Shown: in pieces, positions 28,354 to 37,145 of the stretch | Layout: each line of letters begins with the position of its first letter | Numbering within the stretch: the first letter of the stretch is position 1 | Source of the DNA: Roseiarcus sp963832305 | Lineage (GTDB): Bacteria; Pseudomonadota; Alphaproteobacteria; Rhizobiales; Beijerinckiaceae | NCBI GenBank assembly: GCA_963832305.1 | Contig: CAWHTU010000017.1 | Span: 1 to 64,000, forward strand | DNA length: 64,000 nucleotides | Direction of reading: 5' to 3' | Position numbers and translations under genes: made by a program | The notes under the pieces: model-generated | What the model was told of the DNA's origin: nothing | Seen by the model: only the letters and a program-made list of their open reading frames with translations | Databases searched by the model: none

Positions 28354-29360
28354 TGCTTCGAGATCGCGACGCCCCAAGGAAACGAACCGACCGGAATCGA
28401 TTTGATCACCTTCAGCGCGGCCACGTCGATGACCGATACGTCGTTCGAAACGCCATTGGTCGTCAAGAGATACTTGCCGTCCGGCGTGAGCTCGAGTTGC
28501 CAGACGCGCTGGCCGACAAGCAGATATTTGATCACCTGCTTGGTCGCAGCGTCGATGACCGCAACACGATTGGCGGGACCCATGGCCACGAACGCGAGCT
28601 TGCCATCGGCGCTGAAGCGAATGCCGACCGGCTGGATCAGCTCCTTGGCGAGCCCCGGCACGTCGAACGTGATCTTGTGGGTCACGACATGCTTGACGGG
28701 GTCGATGATGCTGACGGTTCCACCAACCTCCGAGGTCACCCACAGTTCCGATCCGTCCTTGTCGTACTCCGCATAGCGCGGCCTTGGGTCGACAAGAATG
28801 TTGGCCACGACCTTCTTGTTCCGCCAGTCGATAAGGTGGGCCATGCTCGTCGTTTCCGACGTATTGACGACGATCGAATCGTCGGGACTGACCGCCACGC
28901 CTTCGGGCTCGACGCCGACGGGAAATTCGCTGACCACCTTGCGCGTCGCGATGTCGATTGCGGTCAGAAGCGCATCGTTTTCGTTAGCGACGAAAAGCAA
29001 TTTCCCGTCCCAGCTCACGCGCAGCTGCTCGGGATCGGGGCCCGACGGCAGTTCGCCGACCTCCTTCAGCGTTTTGGTGTCGATAATGGCGATGGTGTCG
29101 TCGTCGCCCAGACAAACGAACATCAGCGCGTCGTCCCTGCTGAGCGCGATCCCGCGCGGCCTTTGGCCGGTCTTGACGGTGCGCGTGACCTCGAGCTTGT
29201 CGACGTCGATGACCGATATCGAATTGCCCTTCTCATTGGTGACATAGGCGGTGACCGCGTGCGCCGGGCCGGAAAGGACGCCGAGGCCCGCGGCAAGGGC
29301 GAGCGCGCCGGCGGCGCGGCCCAGGCGCTTTGGTGAAGAGCGTTTCAATGGAGTTTGCAT
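28350..29360 (-). CDS. YVTN beta-propeller protein, PQQ-linked (LutD-like)
   Basis: This 336-residue exported protein has a signal peptide ending GPAHA and about seven repeats of the YVTN type, such as YVTNEKGNSISVIDVD, FVANENDALLTAIDIA and FVAMGPANRVAVIDAA. It belongs to the beta-propeller family that accompanies PQQ-dependent catabolism; the M. extorquens counterpart is reported to bind lanthanides. Its start overlaps the end of the binding-protein gene by 16 bases. It probably acts in the periplasm with the transporter or with PQQ enzymes. Confidence 0.87.
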   Translation of the reverse strand: MQTPLKRSSPKRLGRAAGALALAAGLGVLSGPAHAVTAYVTNEKGNSISVIDVDKLEVTRTVKTGQRPRGIALSRDDALMFVCLGDDDTIAIIDTKTLKEVGELPSGPDPEQLRVSWDGKLLFVANENDALLTAIDIATRKVVSEFPVGVEPEGVAVSPDDSIVVNTSETTSMAHLIDWRNKKVVANILVDPRPRYAEYDKDGSELWVTSEVGGTVSIIDPVKHVVTHKITFDVPGLAKELIQPVGIRFSADGKLAFVAMGPANRVAVIDAATKQVIKYLLVGQRVWQLELTPDGKYLLTTNGVSNDVSVIDVAALKVIKSIPVGSFPWGVAISKQ

Positions 29361-30547
29361 TTGGTCTCCGGCCTGTCGAAGCCGAGGGTGTCGAGTTCGG
29401 ACGTCTGGTGCAGAAAGCCTTCCTGGGGCGAAACCGACACCGTGCCCCGGCCGTCGGTCAGCAGGATGGGCTGACGCAGCTGCTGGTTCCAGTCGCGCAG
29501 GGTGAGCTTCTCGCCCTTGAACGCAGCGAGGGAGAAGTCGGGCGACAGAAGGATGTCGTGAATCGTCTTGGGATCGGCCGAGCGGCTATGCGCGACGGCG
29601 TCGCCGATCATGCGCATGGCGACCCAAGCCTGGTTGTCGCGCGCATTCATCCCGCGCTTGAACAGGCGCGCGAAACGGTTCTGCAGCTGAACCGCGCCCC
29701 AGAGCTCGTGCGAAGAGTCCCAGCTTGTCGGCCGTAGACCCGCCGAGCCGGCAACTGGCCGCGGACTCCAGGTGCGATAAGGCAGATACCCGGCGAAAAC
29801 TTCGCTTTCGTCGGCTGCTACGAGCACGTCGTAGTCGGGCGCGCTCTGGGTAAAGACCGGCATCTGCCGCTGGACCTGCACGCTGCCCGAGTTCGAGCGC
29901 CGGCCGCCGCCGGTGTCCTCGTAAACCAGCTTGGCGACGATCTTGGCGCCGAATTTTTTCGCGGACCGCTCGTAAGCCTCCCCCAGGAGCTTGTCGTCCG
30001 GATGCGATCCGACCACCAGGAGCCAGCGTCTCCACTGCTTCCAGATCAGATATTGCGCCAGCCCGTCGGTCAGCATCGAGCGCGTCGGTGCGGTGTGGAT
30101 CACATTCGCGCGACAGTCCTCCTCGCGCAGACGGTCGTCGGGCGCGCCCGCGTTGAACACTAGCGCGCCAGAGCCGCGCGCCGCGTCGGCCACTGCGAGC
30201 AGCTCGGCGGGCGGAAGATCGACGATGAAAAGGCGCACGCCGTCTGCGAGCATCGCGGTCAGGGGCGCGAGCGGATCTTCGCCGGCGGCAAGCCTGGCGT
30301 CGACGACCGAGAAGGACTGGTCGAGGAAGCGGCCGGTCGTGTTGTTGTCGTCCATCGCCATGCGCGCCCCCGCGACGAAGTCGTCCGCGGAAGGGATATC
30401 GAGGATCGAGATCGTCTCGCGAGAGTGCGCCTCGTAGATGACGCCGACCTTGACGGCGAGCGGATCCGCGTCGGCCGGCTGGGCGAGCGCGGCGAACACC
30501 GCGAGCGCCGCCGACCGGCCCGCGAGCTTTGCTAGAAAGGCGAACAT
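29345..30547 (-). CDS. ABC binding protein, PQQ alcohol dehydrogenase-linked (LutA-like)
   Basis: This 400-residue periplasmic protein starts MFAFLAKLAGRSAALAVFAA and cleaves after an Ala-rich region. It has the branched-chain-type binding fold, with VKVGVIYEAHSRETISILDI and WLLVVGSHPDDKLLGEAYER. It matches the binding protein of the PQQ-linked ABC set. First gene of the operon 30547-26744; its promoter must lie in 30548-31011, downstream of pqqA. Confidence 0.85.
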   Translation of the reverse strand: MFAFLAKLAGRSAALAVFAALAQPADADPLAVKVGVIYEAHSRETISILDIPSADDFVAGARMAMDDNNTTGRFLDQSFSVVDARLAAGEDPLAPLTAMLADGVRLFIVDLPPAELLAVADAARGSGALVFNAGAPDDRLREEDCRANVIHTAPTRSMLTDGLAQYLIWKQWRRWLLVVGSHPDDKLLGEAYERSAKKFGAKIVAKLVYEDTGGGRRSNSGSVQVQRQMPVFTQSAPDYDVLVAADESEVFAGYLPYRTWSPRPVAGSAGLRPTSWDSSHELWGAVQLQNRFARLFKRGMNARDNQAWVAMRMIGDAVAHSRSADPKTIHDILLSPDFSLAAFKGEKLTLRDWNQQLRQPILLTDGRGTVSVSPQEGFLHQTSELDTLGFDRPETKCKLH

Positions 30548-31011
30548 GCCTCGGGCAAATCCTTTTCCATGGAAGATAAGCAGCCTCGCTGACAGCGGGA
30601 AAAGACGATGTCCTTGCGATATCGTCGCTTTGAAGGCGAGCCGCCAGGCGCGAGCAGGCTCGAGCGCACGACAGGCTTCATCCGCCTCGCAACTCGTCCT
30701 TTCGGAAATTTCAGTGGAGATACGGCCGGCGCGCCTTGAGACTTCGACCCTGGGCGCGTTCCCTCCGACGCATCGCGCGCGCGGTGCGCGCGGCGATTAT
30801 AACAGCCCTGGCAGGTCTATCGAGGCGTTCATCACCAGGGGGAGGATACCTGGGATAGCTGAACTCGACATCGTGGAGATCGCCCGGCCGTTGGTCAGAT
30901 CGGGTCCCTAGAGCCGCCCGTCAGCAGCCGAGGACACCTGGCGTTCTTTCCGCTCCGAAGAGAACGGACGCCCAATCTCACGCTCGTTCGCTGGCTTTCT
31001 CTCCACGTTGA
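30548..31011. other. Intergenic region upstream of the PQQ-linked ABC operon
   Basis: About 460 bases hold no supported gene. They lie between pqqA and the binding-protein gene on the same strand and probably contain the operon promoter. No clear -35/-10 pair stands out. Confidence 0.4.
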
Positions 31012-31030
31012 TCCGCCCTTTAGGGGCGGA
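31012..31030 (-). terminator. Hairpin downstream of pqqA
   Basis: A 7-bp stem TCCGCCC/GGGCGGA encloses a 5-base loop 16 bases beyond the pqqA stop. No T-run follows on the minus strand, so it may be a processing or weak termination hairpin. Confidence 0.4.
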
Positions 31031-31045
31031 CAGACCCGCGGGCTA

Positions 31046-31123
31046 TTACATCTGCGCCGACAGATAAGCGGTAACTTCCATGCCTGCGCAAACTTCGATG
31101 ACGACAGGAACATTCCAGGTCAT
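31046..31123 (-). CDS. pqqA: PqqA, precursor peptide of PQQ
   Basis: A 25-residue frame reads MTWNVPVVIEVCAGMEVTAY then LSAQM. It shows the PqqA layout: Trp3, Pro6, and the cross-linked pair Glu16 and Tyr20 in GMEVTAY (ExxxY). PqqE joins Glu and Tyr, and the residues become pyrroloquinoline quinone, the cofactor of XoxF. GAGGAGT lies before the ATG at 31123. pqqBCDE are not in the window, so this is either a separate copy or the only precursor gene away from the rest. Position just upstream of the PQQ-linked ABC operon fits its role. Confidence 0.88.
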   Translation of the reverse strand: MTWNVPVVIEVCAGMEVTAYLSAQM

Positions 31124-31473
31124 GAGTTGACTCCTCGAGTTTCTCTCCGTGTGGGCGCCATTCGGATCCCACCGCCATGCAATTAGCACCGTTCGCGCGG
31201 CGCGTCATCTGCTTTCGGCGCCCACCGCGTCGACCTCGCCGGATGGGCGCGTTTGAAGTCGCCGACCGGATATGCCGAATGCGGATCGATAATAAGGACC
31301 ATTTTAGCGGGCGGGTCGGACGCGGTCAGCGGAGTTGCAGAAACAGGCGCCTGAGACGCTTGCGGGCGTTGCCTCTATTCCTCGGCCGCGCCTGTTGCTA
31401 ATTCATCCGCATCGCGCGACAGCTTCCGCGTCGGCAGGCTGCGTCGCGTGACAACGAAAACCGGGAGGAGAAC
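31124..31473. other. Divergent intergenic region, pqqA and cytochrome c
   Basis: About 350 bases between divergent genes must hold both promoters. No further gene or RNA recognised. Confidence 0.45.
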
Positions 31474-31863
31474 TTGAAGCCATTGAGTGTTTCGATTGCA
31501 GGAGCGGTGCTTCTTGCGTCGATGGGCGCCGCGGCCGCGCAGGACGCGGCGGCTGGCGAGAAGGTGTTCAGCATTTGCAAGGTCTGCCATCAGATCGGCG
31601 AGGGCGCCAAGAATTTGGTCGGGCCCGTCCTCAACGGCGTGGTCGGACGACCGGCCGGCACATATCCCGGCTATCATTACTCTGACGCCAACAAGAATTC
31701 GGGCATCACCTGGGACGAGCCGACCCTCAAGGAATATCTGAGAGACCCTAAAGCAAAGGTTCCAGGCACCAAGATGGTTTTTCCCGGCCTGAAGAAAGAC
31801 GACGACATCGCCAACGTCATCGCGTACCTCAAGCAGTTCGGGCCCGATGGAAAGAAGATATAA
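31474..31863 (+). CDS. Class I cytochrome c (c2/c550-like)
   Basis: This 129-residue protein has a signal peptide (MKPLSVSIAGAVLLASMGAA) and one haem site, CKVCH, preceded by GEKVFSI and followed by GPVLNGVVGRPAGTYPGYHY. The Met ligand lies in PGTKMVFPG. It is a soluble periplasmic electron carrier of the c2/c550 type and could take electrons from XoxG to the terminal oxidase. The start codon is TTG at 31474 with GGGAGGAG upstream. It is convergent with the cofactor operon. Confidence 0.9.
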   Translation: MKPLSVSIAGAVLLASMGAAAAQDAAAGEKVFSICKVCHQIGEGAKNLVGPVLNGVVGRPAGTYPGYHYSDANKNSGITWDEPTLKEYLRDPKAKVPGTKMVFPGLKKDDDIANVIAYLKQFGPDGKKI

Positions 31864-31884
31864 TCGCGGCCCGCAACGAGCCTA

Positions 31885-32577
31885 TTATATTGCTTCGAGC
31901 TCGGCCCGGCCGAGTTGCCCGTCGTGCAGCGCTGTCGCGATCAGGACGCCGGCGACGCCCGCGTCTTTGAGGGCTGAAAGATCGGCGGCGTCGCGCACGC
32001 CGCCCGCGGCGTAGAGTTCGCGTCCTCCGGCGACCGATCGGATCGCGGCAAGCCTCGTCAAATCGGGGCCCGCGCCGCTGCCGACGCGAGCGAGCGTCAT
32101 CACGATGACCCGGCCCGGCCAATGGCCGGGTTCGGCCAGGATCTCGGCTGGACCCTGAAAGGCGTCGCCGCGGAAATCCAGCGACAACACGATCCGGCTC
32201 GAGTTCCCGTATCGGGCGACCAGCGTCCCGTCCCGTTGCGATTCACTGCCGATGACCGGCGCGCCGAGATCGGCGCGAATGATAGCATCGAGCGCTTCGA
32301 GATCCGCGGCGCCGTTGTCGATCCACATGCGCAACGAAGGGAACTCGCTGCGAATGCGGCGCAGCGCCGGGAAACTGTCTCCGTTTCGCTGAATCGCGTC
32401 GAGATCGGCGACATAAAGTATCGGAAACGGATAGAGCCCGAGAAGGCCGCGCACGACGTCGACAGCGTCGCTTGTCGGCGAAAGCATCGAATCGATTGGC
32501 CGGTACGACGCACGATCGCCCATCCGCGCGCGCACGACTTTGCCACCCATGAGGTCAACGACCGGAATCGCCTGCAA
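31885..32577 (-). CDS. HisA/HisF-like protein of the C1 cofactor operon
   Basis: This 230-residue TIM-barrel protein begins MQAIPVVDLMGGKVVRARMG and contains YVADLDAIQRNGDSF and the phosphate-binding YAAGGVRDAADLS. It belongs to the archaeal-like HisA/HisF group that travels with H4MPT genes in methylotrophs and is distinct from histidine-pathway HisA. It may act on a phosphorylated intermediate in H4MPT or methanofuran synthesis; the step is not known. It overlaps the DUF447 gene by 23 bases and ends the operon. Confidence 0.8.
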   Translation of the reverse strand: MQAIPVVDLMGGKVVRARMGDRASYRPIDSMLSPTSDAVDVVRGLLGLYPFPILYVADLDAIQRNGDSFPALRRIRSEFPSLRMWIDNGAADLEALDAIIRADLGAPVIGSESQRDGTLVARYGNSSRIVLSLDFRGDAFQGPAEILAEPGHWPGRVIVMTLARVGSGAGPDLTRLAAIRSVAGGRELYAAGGVRDAADLSALKDAGVAGVLIATALHDGQLGRAELEAI

Positions 32578-33154
32578 TTCCCTCCTCCGTAGGGCCGGCG
32601 GCGAAAAACTGCGTGGCCCTGTCTCTGAGCCAGCCCCAGGCTTCGGCCTCCGCGGGGCCGGCCGTCTTTCCGACGATTATTTCAAGGCGCGCCAGTTCAG
32701 CTTCGATCTCCGCCCGAGACAGCAGCTGCAAGCGACTCACCAGAATGGCGGCCTCGATCACGGCCGCTTGCCCGCGATTGAAGCCCTGAAACGGCGCGTG
32801 CGAGCCGCGATGCGCAACGCGGCAGACGAAACGAGGCCTGAGCTCATGTTCGCGCACTTCCACGACAACCAGTTCGAGATGCGACAGCGTCGCAGCCAGG
32901 CGCGGCGCCGCGACAACCGTCGCGGGCGTGGTCGGCCAGTCGCGGCGACCCGTGAGGCATCCGGCGAAGACCCGCACGTCATCGGTAAAGTTGGCGACCG
33001 CGAACGGCGCCTGGCGCAGATTATCGAGGGTCGTGGAAGGGTGAAACGGCGCCAGTATCCATCCCTCGCCCTCACCGATCAGACCAAGCGGCGCCAAGTG
33101 AGGCTCGCCGCGCGCATTGACGGTGATGACGATCGCTTCGCGGATCAACGGCAT
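32555..33154 (-). CDS. DUF447 (flavin-reductase-like) protein
   Basis: This 199-residue protein has the split-barrel flavin-binding look of DUF447: EAIVITVNARGEPHLAPLGL, then FHPSTTLDNLRQAPFAVANF. The family is shared by methanogens and H4MPT-using bacteria. A role in cofactor synthesis or reduction is inferred from distribution and operon position, with coupled neighbours on both sides. No enzymatic activity is established. Confidence 0.8.
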   Translation of the reverse strand: MPLIREAIVITVNARGEPHLAPLGLIGEGEGWILAPFHPSTTLDNLRQAPFAVANFTDDVRVFAGCLTGRRDWPTTPATVVAAPRLAATLSHLELVVVEVREHELRPRFVCRVAHRGSHAPFQGFNRGQAAVIEAAILVSRLQLLSRAEIEAELARLEIIVGKTAGPAEAEAWGWLRDRATQFFAAGPTEEGIAGDSGR

Positions 33155-33158
33155 CGAG

Positions 33159-34556
33159 TCACTCGTTTGCCGTACGCGAGCGCAGCGTGTGACCGGCCTC
33201 GCTCAACCTGGTCCTGTCTTCGGCGCGCCGCTCGACCGCGCAACCCCAGTCCAGCGGCTCGTCCTGCGCGTAGCGTTTGCCGAGCTGATAAGCGATTTCG
33301 GCCTTCGTCAACTCGGCGCCGAGATAAAATGCGTGCGCGCCGTCCGTTTCGACGCCAAGCTTATCGAACAGCGCAAAAGCGTCCTGAGCGACATAGTGGC
33401 CGGCGCGGTTGTAGACGTGAATTCCGTCCTCAGCCGCCTCTATCCGGTAATTGTCATCCTTCACCTGCGCCGAACTCTCAGCGATCTCTGCGCTCGTATA
33501 TGGAAACGGCTTCAGGTCGTGGACCTGCAACAACGCGCGCCCATAGCCTCTCGGCAAGCTATGATCCGCCGCCGCCGCGTACATGATGCGGCGCGCGGCG
33601 TCGTGCTCTTGAATCGTGCGGCGCGTGTGCGGGCTGACATGGACGGTGAGCACGTTGGCGACGCCGAGTTCCGAGCAGATTCCGAGCAGCAACGCGGTGA
33701 CGCCGACGGAGTCGGCGTCGGTCAATTCCGTCAGGTTGCCGGTGCCCATCAGCATTTCCGCCTCGGGGAGATGCGCGCGCACCTCGCGATAGCGCGAGAG
33801 CGACTCGGCAAAGCCGAAATGGATGGGATCGATGACCGCGTCGAGGATAGCGCTGAGGCCGCGCTTCTGTGCGTCCTCGGCGGCGCGATAGAGCGAGGCG
33901 AGATCGCCGGGCTGGGAGGGAATCAACACCGGACGCGCGCCGGTTTCTTCGGCGATCGCGAGGTTGCCCTCGGTGAGGCTGAGGAGGTAGTCGGCGCCGG
34001 CGATTCCGCCCCGGCGAAGTTCGTCCGGGTCAGCGGAATCGACGCTCACAGCCAATCCCCTCGCCTTCAATTCTCGCACCGCATCTTGGAGATGAGGGAA
34101 GGGTGTGTCCGGCAGGCACCCGAGATCAATAACGTCCGCGCCCTCGGCGCGCAGGACTTCAGCGCGAGCGAGGACCGCCTGGAGACTCATCTGCGACGCA
34201 TCGACAATCTCAGCGAAGATCCTGAGCGCATGGCGCGACAGATCAAGAGCTGCGCCCGCTTTGCCCAGAAACGTGGGGAGATCCTTCAATTCGTCGGGGC
34301 CGCGCTGGAACGGAGCGCCAAATTCCTGCGCCAGGCGCGCGAGATCAGCGCGGCAGCGCCCCGGGACGACAACGCGATCGGCGTTGATCGGGCGCGGCAG
34401 CCTGCGCATGAGGATGGGTTCGGTCATCAGCGCCGCAACCTTGACTCCCACGCTCAGGACCGACCAGTCGAACGTCGCCGGCTCCATGCCCTGCAAGACC
34501 TTCTTGAGGCGGTTCTCGGCGAGGCGGCCGGTCAGGAACAGTATGCGCTCCGTCAT
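33159..34556 (-). CDS. DHPS-like protein (DUF6513/pterin-binding), C1 cluster
   Basis: The 465-residue protein starts MTERILFLTGRLAENRLKKV (34556), overlapping the flavoprotein stop by 4 bases. A DUF6513 N-terminal part is followed by a dihydropteroate-synthase-like barrel: EGADVIDLGCLPDTPFPHL, VSVDSADPDELRRGGIAGAD and DPIHFGFAESL. In methylotrophs this gene is restricted to H4MPT users, and its archaeal relatives are candidates for the step joining the pterin to ribofuranosylaminobenzene phosphate. That role is inferred, not shown. Confidence 0.85.
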   Translation of the reverse strand: MTERILFLTGRLAENRLKKVLQGMEPATFDWSVLSVGVKVAALMTEPILMRRLPRPINADRVVVPGRCRADLARLAQEFGAPFQRGPDELKDLPTFLGKAGAALDLSRHALRIFAEIVDASQMSLQAVLARAEVLRAEGADVIDLGCLPDTPFPHLQDAVRELKARGLAVSVDSADPDELRRGGIAGADYLLSLTEGNLAIAEETGARPVLIPSQPGDLASLYRAAEDAQKRGLSAILDAVIDPIHFGFAESLSRYREVRAHLPEAEMLMGTGNLTELTDADSVGVTALLLGICSELGVANVLTVHVSPHTRRTIQEHDAARRIMYAAAADHSLPRGYGRALLQVHDLKPFPYTSAEIAESSAQVKDDNYRIEAAEDGIHVYNRAGHYVAQDAFALFDKLGVETDGAHAFYLGAELTKAEIAYQLGKRYAQDEPLDWGCAVERRAEDRTRLSEAGHTLRSRTANE

Positions 34557-35098
34557 GCGGCGATTTCGCCGCGCCGGCGCACGATTGCCTCGCGAAGCTC
34601 GGCAAGGGAGTCGACCGTGTTCGCGCCGGGGAAACGTCCCAGGCGCTCCCGGTTCTCGAGGTCGATCGGGCGCGGATAGACTTTCACCATCCCTTTCGGC
34701 GCTTCGGTCTCGAGCTCCGGCGCCGTATCGCAGGCGAAGACGATAGCCGGTACGCGGCATTTTCCCGCCTGGGCGAAGACGTTGGTGATGAAATCGTCGG
34801 AGATCCCGTAGACGAATTTCGCGACCGCGTTCGAAGTCGCGGGCGCGACGATCAACGTATGATAGATTCCGTAGTAGAATTGTCCGACCGTCACCGAACT
34901 CGCCGACGTGTCGCGATAGACGCGCACGGAGCGCGGCAGATCGAGGTCCTGCTTGTACATGCGCAGGACTTCGGCTCCCGCCTTGCTGAGAAAGAGGTCG
35001 ACGTGTTCGAGCTCATGGACCAAGGCCAGGCTTTCCTTAAGGAAATGGCCGGACCCTGTGAGAGCCCAGCCCCAGCGCGGCGTTTGGCGTTTGGTCAT
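34553..35098 (-). CDS. Flavoprotein, AfpA/DmrB-like dihydromethanopterin reductase candidate
   Basis: This 181-residue protein is of the flavoprotein (PPC decarboxylase-like) family: WGWALTGSGHFLKESLALVH, SKAGAEVLRMYKQD, and the FMN-binding TLIVAPATSNAVAKFVYGIS. It matches the archaeal flavoprotein of methylotroph C1 clusters; the archaeal relative DmrB reduces dihydromethanopterin to H4MPT. Its stop and start overlap its neighbours, as in the rest of the operon. Confidence 0.85.
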   Translation of the reverse strand: MTKRQTPRWGWALTGSGHFLKESLALVHELEHVDLFLSKAGAEVLRMYKQDLDLPRSVRVYRDTSASSVTVGQFYYGIYHTLIVAPATSNAVAKFVYGISDDFITNVFAQAGKCRVPAIVFACDTAPELETEAPKGMVKVYPRPIDLENRERLGRFPGANTVDSLAELREAIVRRRGEIAA

Positions 35099-35796
35099 CT
35101 CGGTGTCGGCGCGCGATTCAAGGTCGTCTCGTCACTGTCTACGATTTCAGGAAATATGGGGCGCTGCAACCCTTCCGCGAGTTTCGCGCTTTCGGTCGGG
35201 GCCACGAGCCACGCGCGAACGCCGCTCTCCTTAAGATAGCGCGGGAACAGCGAATCCACGACGCCGCCGGCCACGAGGCGGCGAACATCGACGGCGGCGG
35301 CCTCGCAATGGCTGTGCTTGACGAGCAGAAGATGGAGGGCGCCGAGCTCGCCGGCGAGCCACGCGGCGAGGCTGTCGGAAGTCAGCGCCCAGGTCTCCGG
35401 CAGCGCGGCGGCGCGCGCCATCGGCTCCGGTGACCAGACCGGGACCTTTCCGTCCTTCAGCGCCCGCCGGATCGCTGAACGCGACGCGCTCACCGTCAGA
35501 GCGGAATTGAGGTTCTGCAGCGCGCGGCCGAATTGCGCCATCGCCATGAGCGCCATCCAATGCGCGGCGCTATCGTCATAGCCCATCGAGGCCTGCGCCG
35601 ATCGCACCGCCTGCGCGAAGGGCCCGCCGCCCGGCACGATCACAATCGCGCCGGCCTGGGCCGCGATCGCCGCCAGCCAATCCTTGATGTGCGGCCCGCT
35701 GATGTGGCTGCCGCCGATCTTGACGATCGCCAGCGGCGCCCGCGACGAACCGGCCGCGCGCCTCAAGCAAAGAGCCCGCTGGGCCCCGGCGGGCAA
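35095..35796 (-). CDS. Amino-acid-kinase-fold protein (orf20/MfnE-like)
   Basis: This 233-residue protein has the AAK fold: AIVKIGGSHISGPHIKDW, AIVIVPGGGPFAQAVRSAQA and later LTSDSLAAWLAGELG. The archaeal relative MfnE phosphorylates a furan intermediate of methanofuran; the bacterial gene is known as orf20 in methylotroph clusters. The N-terminal 20 residues before the first strand may be an over-extension. First gene of the minus-strand operon 35796-31885; divergent from orfY. Confidence 0.8.
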   Translation of the reverse strand: MPAGAQRALCLRRAAGSSRAPLAIVKIGGSHISGPHIKDWLAAIAAQAGAIVIVPGGGPFAQAVRSAQASMGYDDSAAHWMALMAMAQFGRALQNLNSALTVSASRSAIRRALKDGKVPVWSPEPMARAAALPETWALTSDSLAAWLAGELGALHLLLVKHSHCEAAAVDVRRLVAGGVVDSLFPRYLKESGVRAWLVAPTESAKLAEGLQRPIFPEIVDSDETTLNRAPTPR

Positions 35797-36033
35797 ATCC
35801 TAATGGCGAATTCGGCCTTGGGCGAGTTCATCGGCGCGGTTCGGCCTTTCTTGTTGGACCGTCGAGCGCATTTCACCTTCACGAAGAGCGCGCCCGTCGC
35901 AAACCATTGTGGTCGGATCGCCACCGCCGCGCAACGGCTCCCTTGCGAAGGCGGGGGTCGACGCTGTCGATCCGATGCGCTTGACCCTCCGCTTTGTTCC
36001 GACTTAGCGTCGCCTGAGGATTTGGGTGAAACC

Positions 36034-37107
36034 GTGAGCGTCATCATTGGTTGGGACATCGGTGGAGCGCATCTCAAAGCGGCGCGGGTAAGGGACGGCC
36101 GCGTGGAAGCCGCGGTTCAGGCGGCGACACCGCTCTGGCTGGGACTCGACAGCCTCGAGACCGCGTTCGATGCGCTCCGGGCCCAGCTGGGAGACGCCAG
36201 CCGTCACGCGATCACCATGACTGGCGAATTGTGCGACGCCTTTCCGTCGCGGCGAGAGGGCGTCGCTGGGCTCGCTGCGATCGCCGCCCGTCATCTCGCG
36301 CCGGCTCGATCGAACCTCTATGGGGGCCGCGCCGGATTCGTCGGACTTGACGAGGCGTCGTTGCACGCGGAAGACATCGCCTCAGCAAATTGGCACGCGA
36401 CCGCCGCGTTCGTGGCGCTCGAGCTTCGAGACGCACTGTTCATCGACATCGGCTCGACGACAGCCGATCTCATTCCAATTGTCGCCGGCCGCGTCGCGTC
36501 TCTCGGCTATAGCGACGCCGAGCGGCTTGCCTCGGGTGAGCTGGTCTATACTGGAATGACGCGCAGCTTCGTGATGGCTTTGGCCTCGAGAGCGCCGTTC
36601 CATGGCGCTTGGACGCCGCTCATGAACGAATATTTCGCCAGCAGCGCCGACGTTCATCGCATCCTCGGCGACCTGCCCGAGGGCGCCGACAAGATGGCCA
36701 CCGCCGACGGTCGCGAGAAGACCGTCGAGGCCTCGCGCGCGCGTCTGGCGAGGATGATCGGACACGAAGCGGACGACGCCGACGCGCCGGCGTGGGATAG
36801 TCTCGCGGCCTGGTTCGCGGAAGCCCAGATCCGCGCAGTCGCCGATGCGGCCTTCCTGCGGCTGTCACGCGGCGACGTTCCGACCGCTGCTCCAGTCGTT
36901 GCGGCTGGAATTGGCGAGGGCGTCGTGGCCGAGGTCGCCCGCCGGATCCGGAGGCCGTGCGTCGGATTTTCTTCGCTGATCGCCGCGCCCGCAGAAGCAT
37001 CGCATTGCGCGCCCGCCGTCGCCGTCGCATTGCTTGCCGCCAAGACCCTGGCCGCCGGCCGGCTTGAAAGCTCCGAACCGGCAAGCGCCCCGCCGATTCG
37101 GGTGTAG
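36034..37107 (+). CDS. orfY: H4MPT-linked hydantoinase/kinase-fold protein (orfY)
   Basis: The 357-residue protein starts at a GTG (36034) and reads SVIIGWDIGGAHLKAARVRD, a phosphate-1 loop of the actin/hexokinase ATPase fold. LFIDIGSTTADLIPIVAG and VAAGIGEGVVAEVARRI are the other ATP-binding segments. This is the uncharacterised H4MPT-linked C1 transfer protein known as orfY. Cofactor biosynthesis is the inferred role; the substrate is unknown. The upstream open frame extends to 35533 but lacks family resemblance there. Confidence 0.88.
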   Translation: MSVIIGWDIGGAHLKAARVRDGRVEAAVQAATPLWLGLDSLETAFDALRAQLGDASRHAITMTGELCDAFPSRREGVAGLAAIAARHLAPARSNLYGGRAGFVGLDEASLHAEDIASANWHATAAFVALELRDALFIDIGSTTADLIPIVAGRVASLGYSDAERLASGELVYTGMTRSFVMALASRAPFHGAWTPLMNEYFASSADVHRILGDLPEGADKMATADGREKTVEASRARLARMIGHEADDADAPAWDSLAAWFAEAQIRAVADAAFLRLSRGDVPTAAPVVAAGIGEGVVAEVARRIRRPCVGFSSLIAAPAEASHCAPAVAVALLAAKTLAAGRLESSEPASAPPIRV

Positions 37108-37145
37108 TCAGAGGGCGATCGATGGGCGGCTTGGGAGAGCCATTC

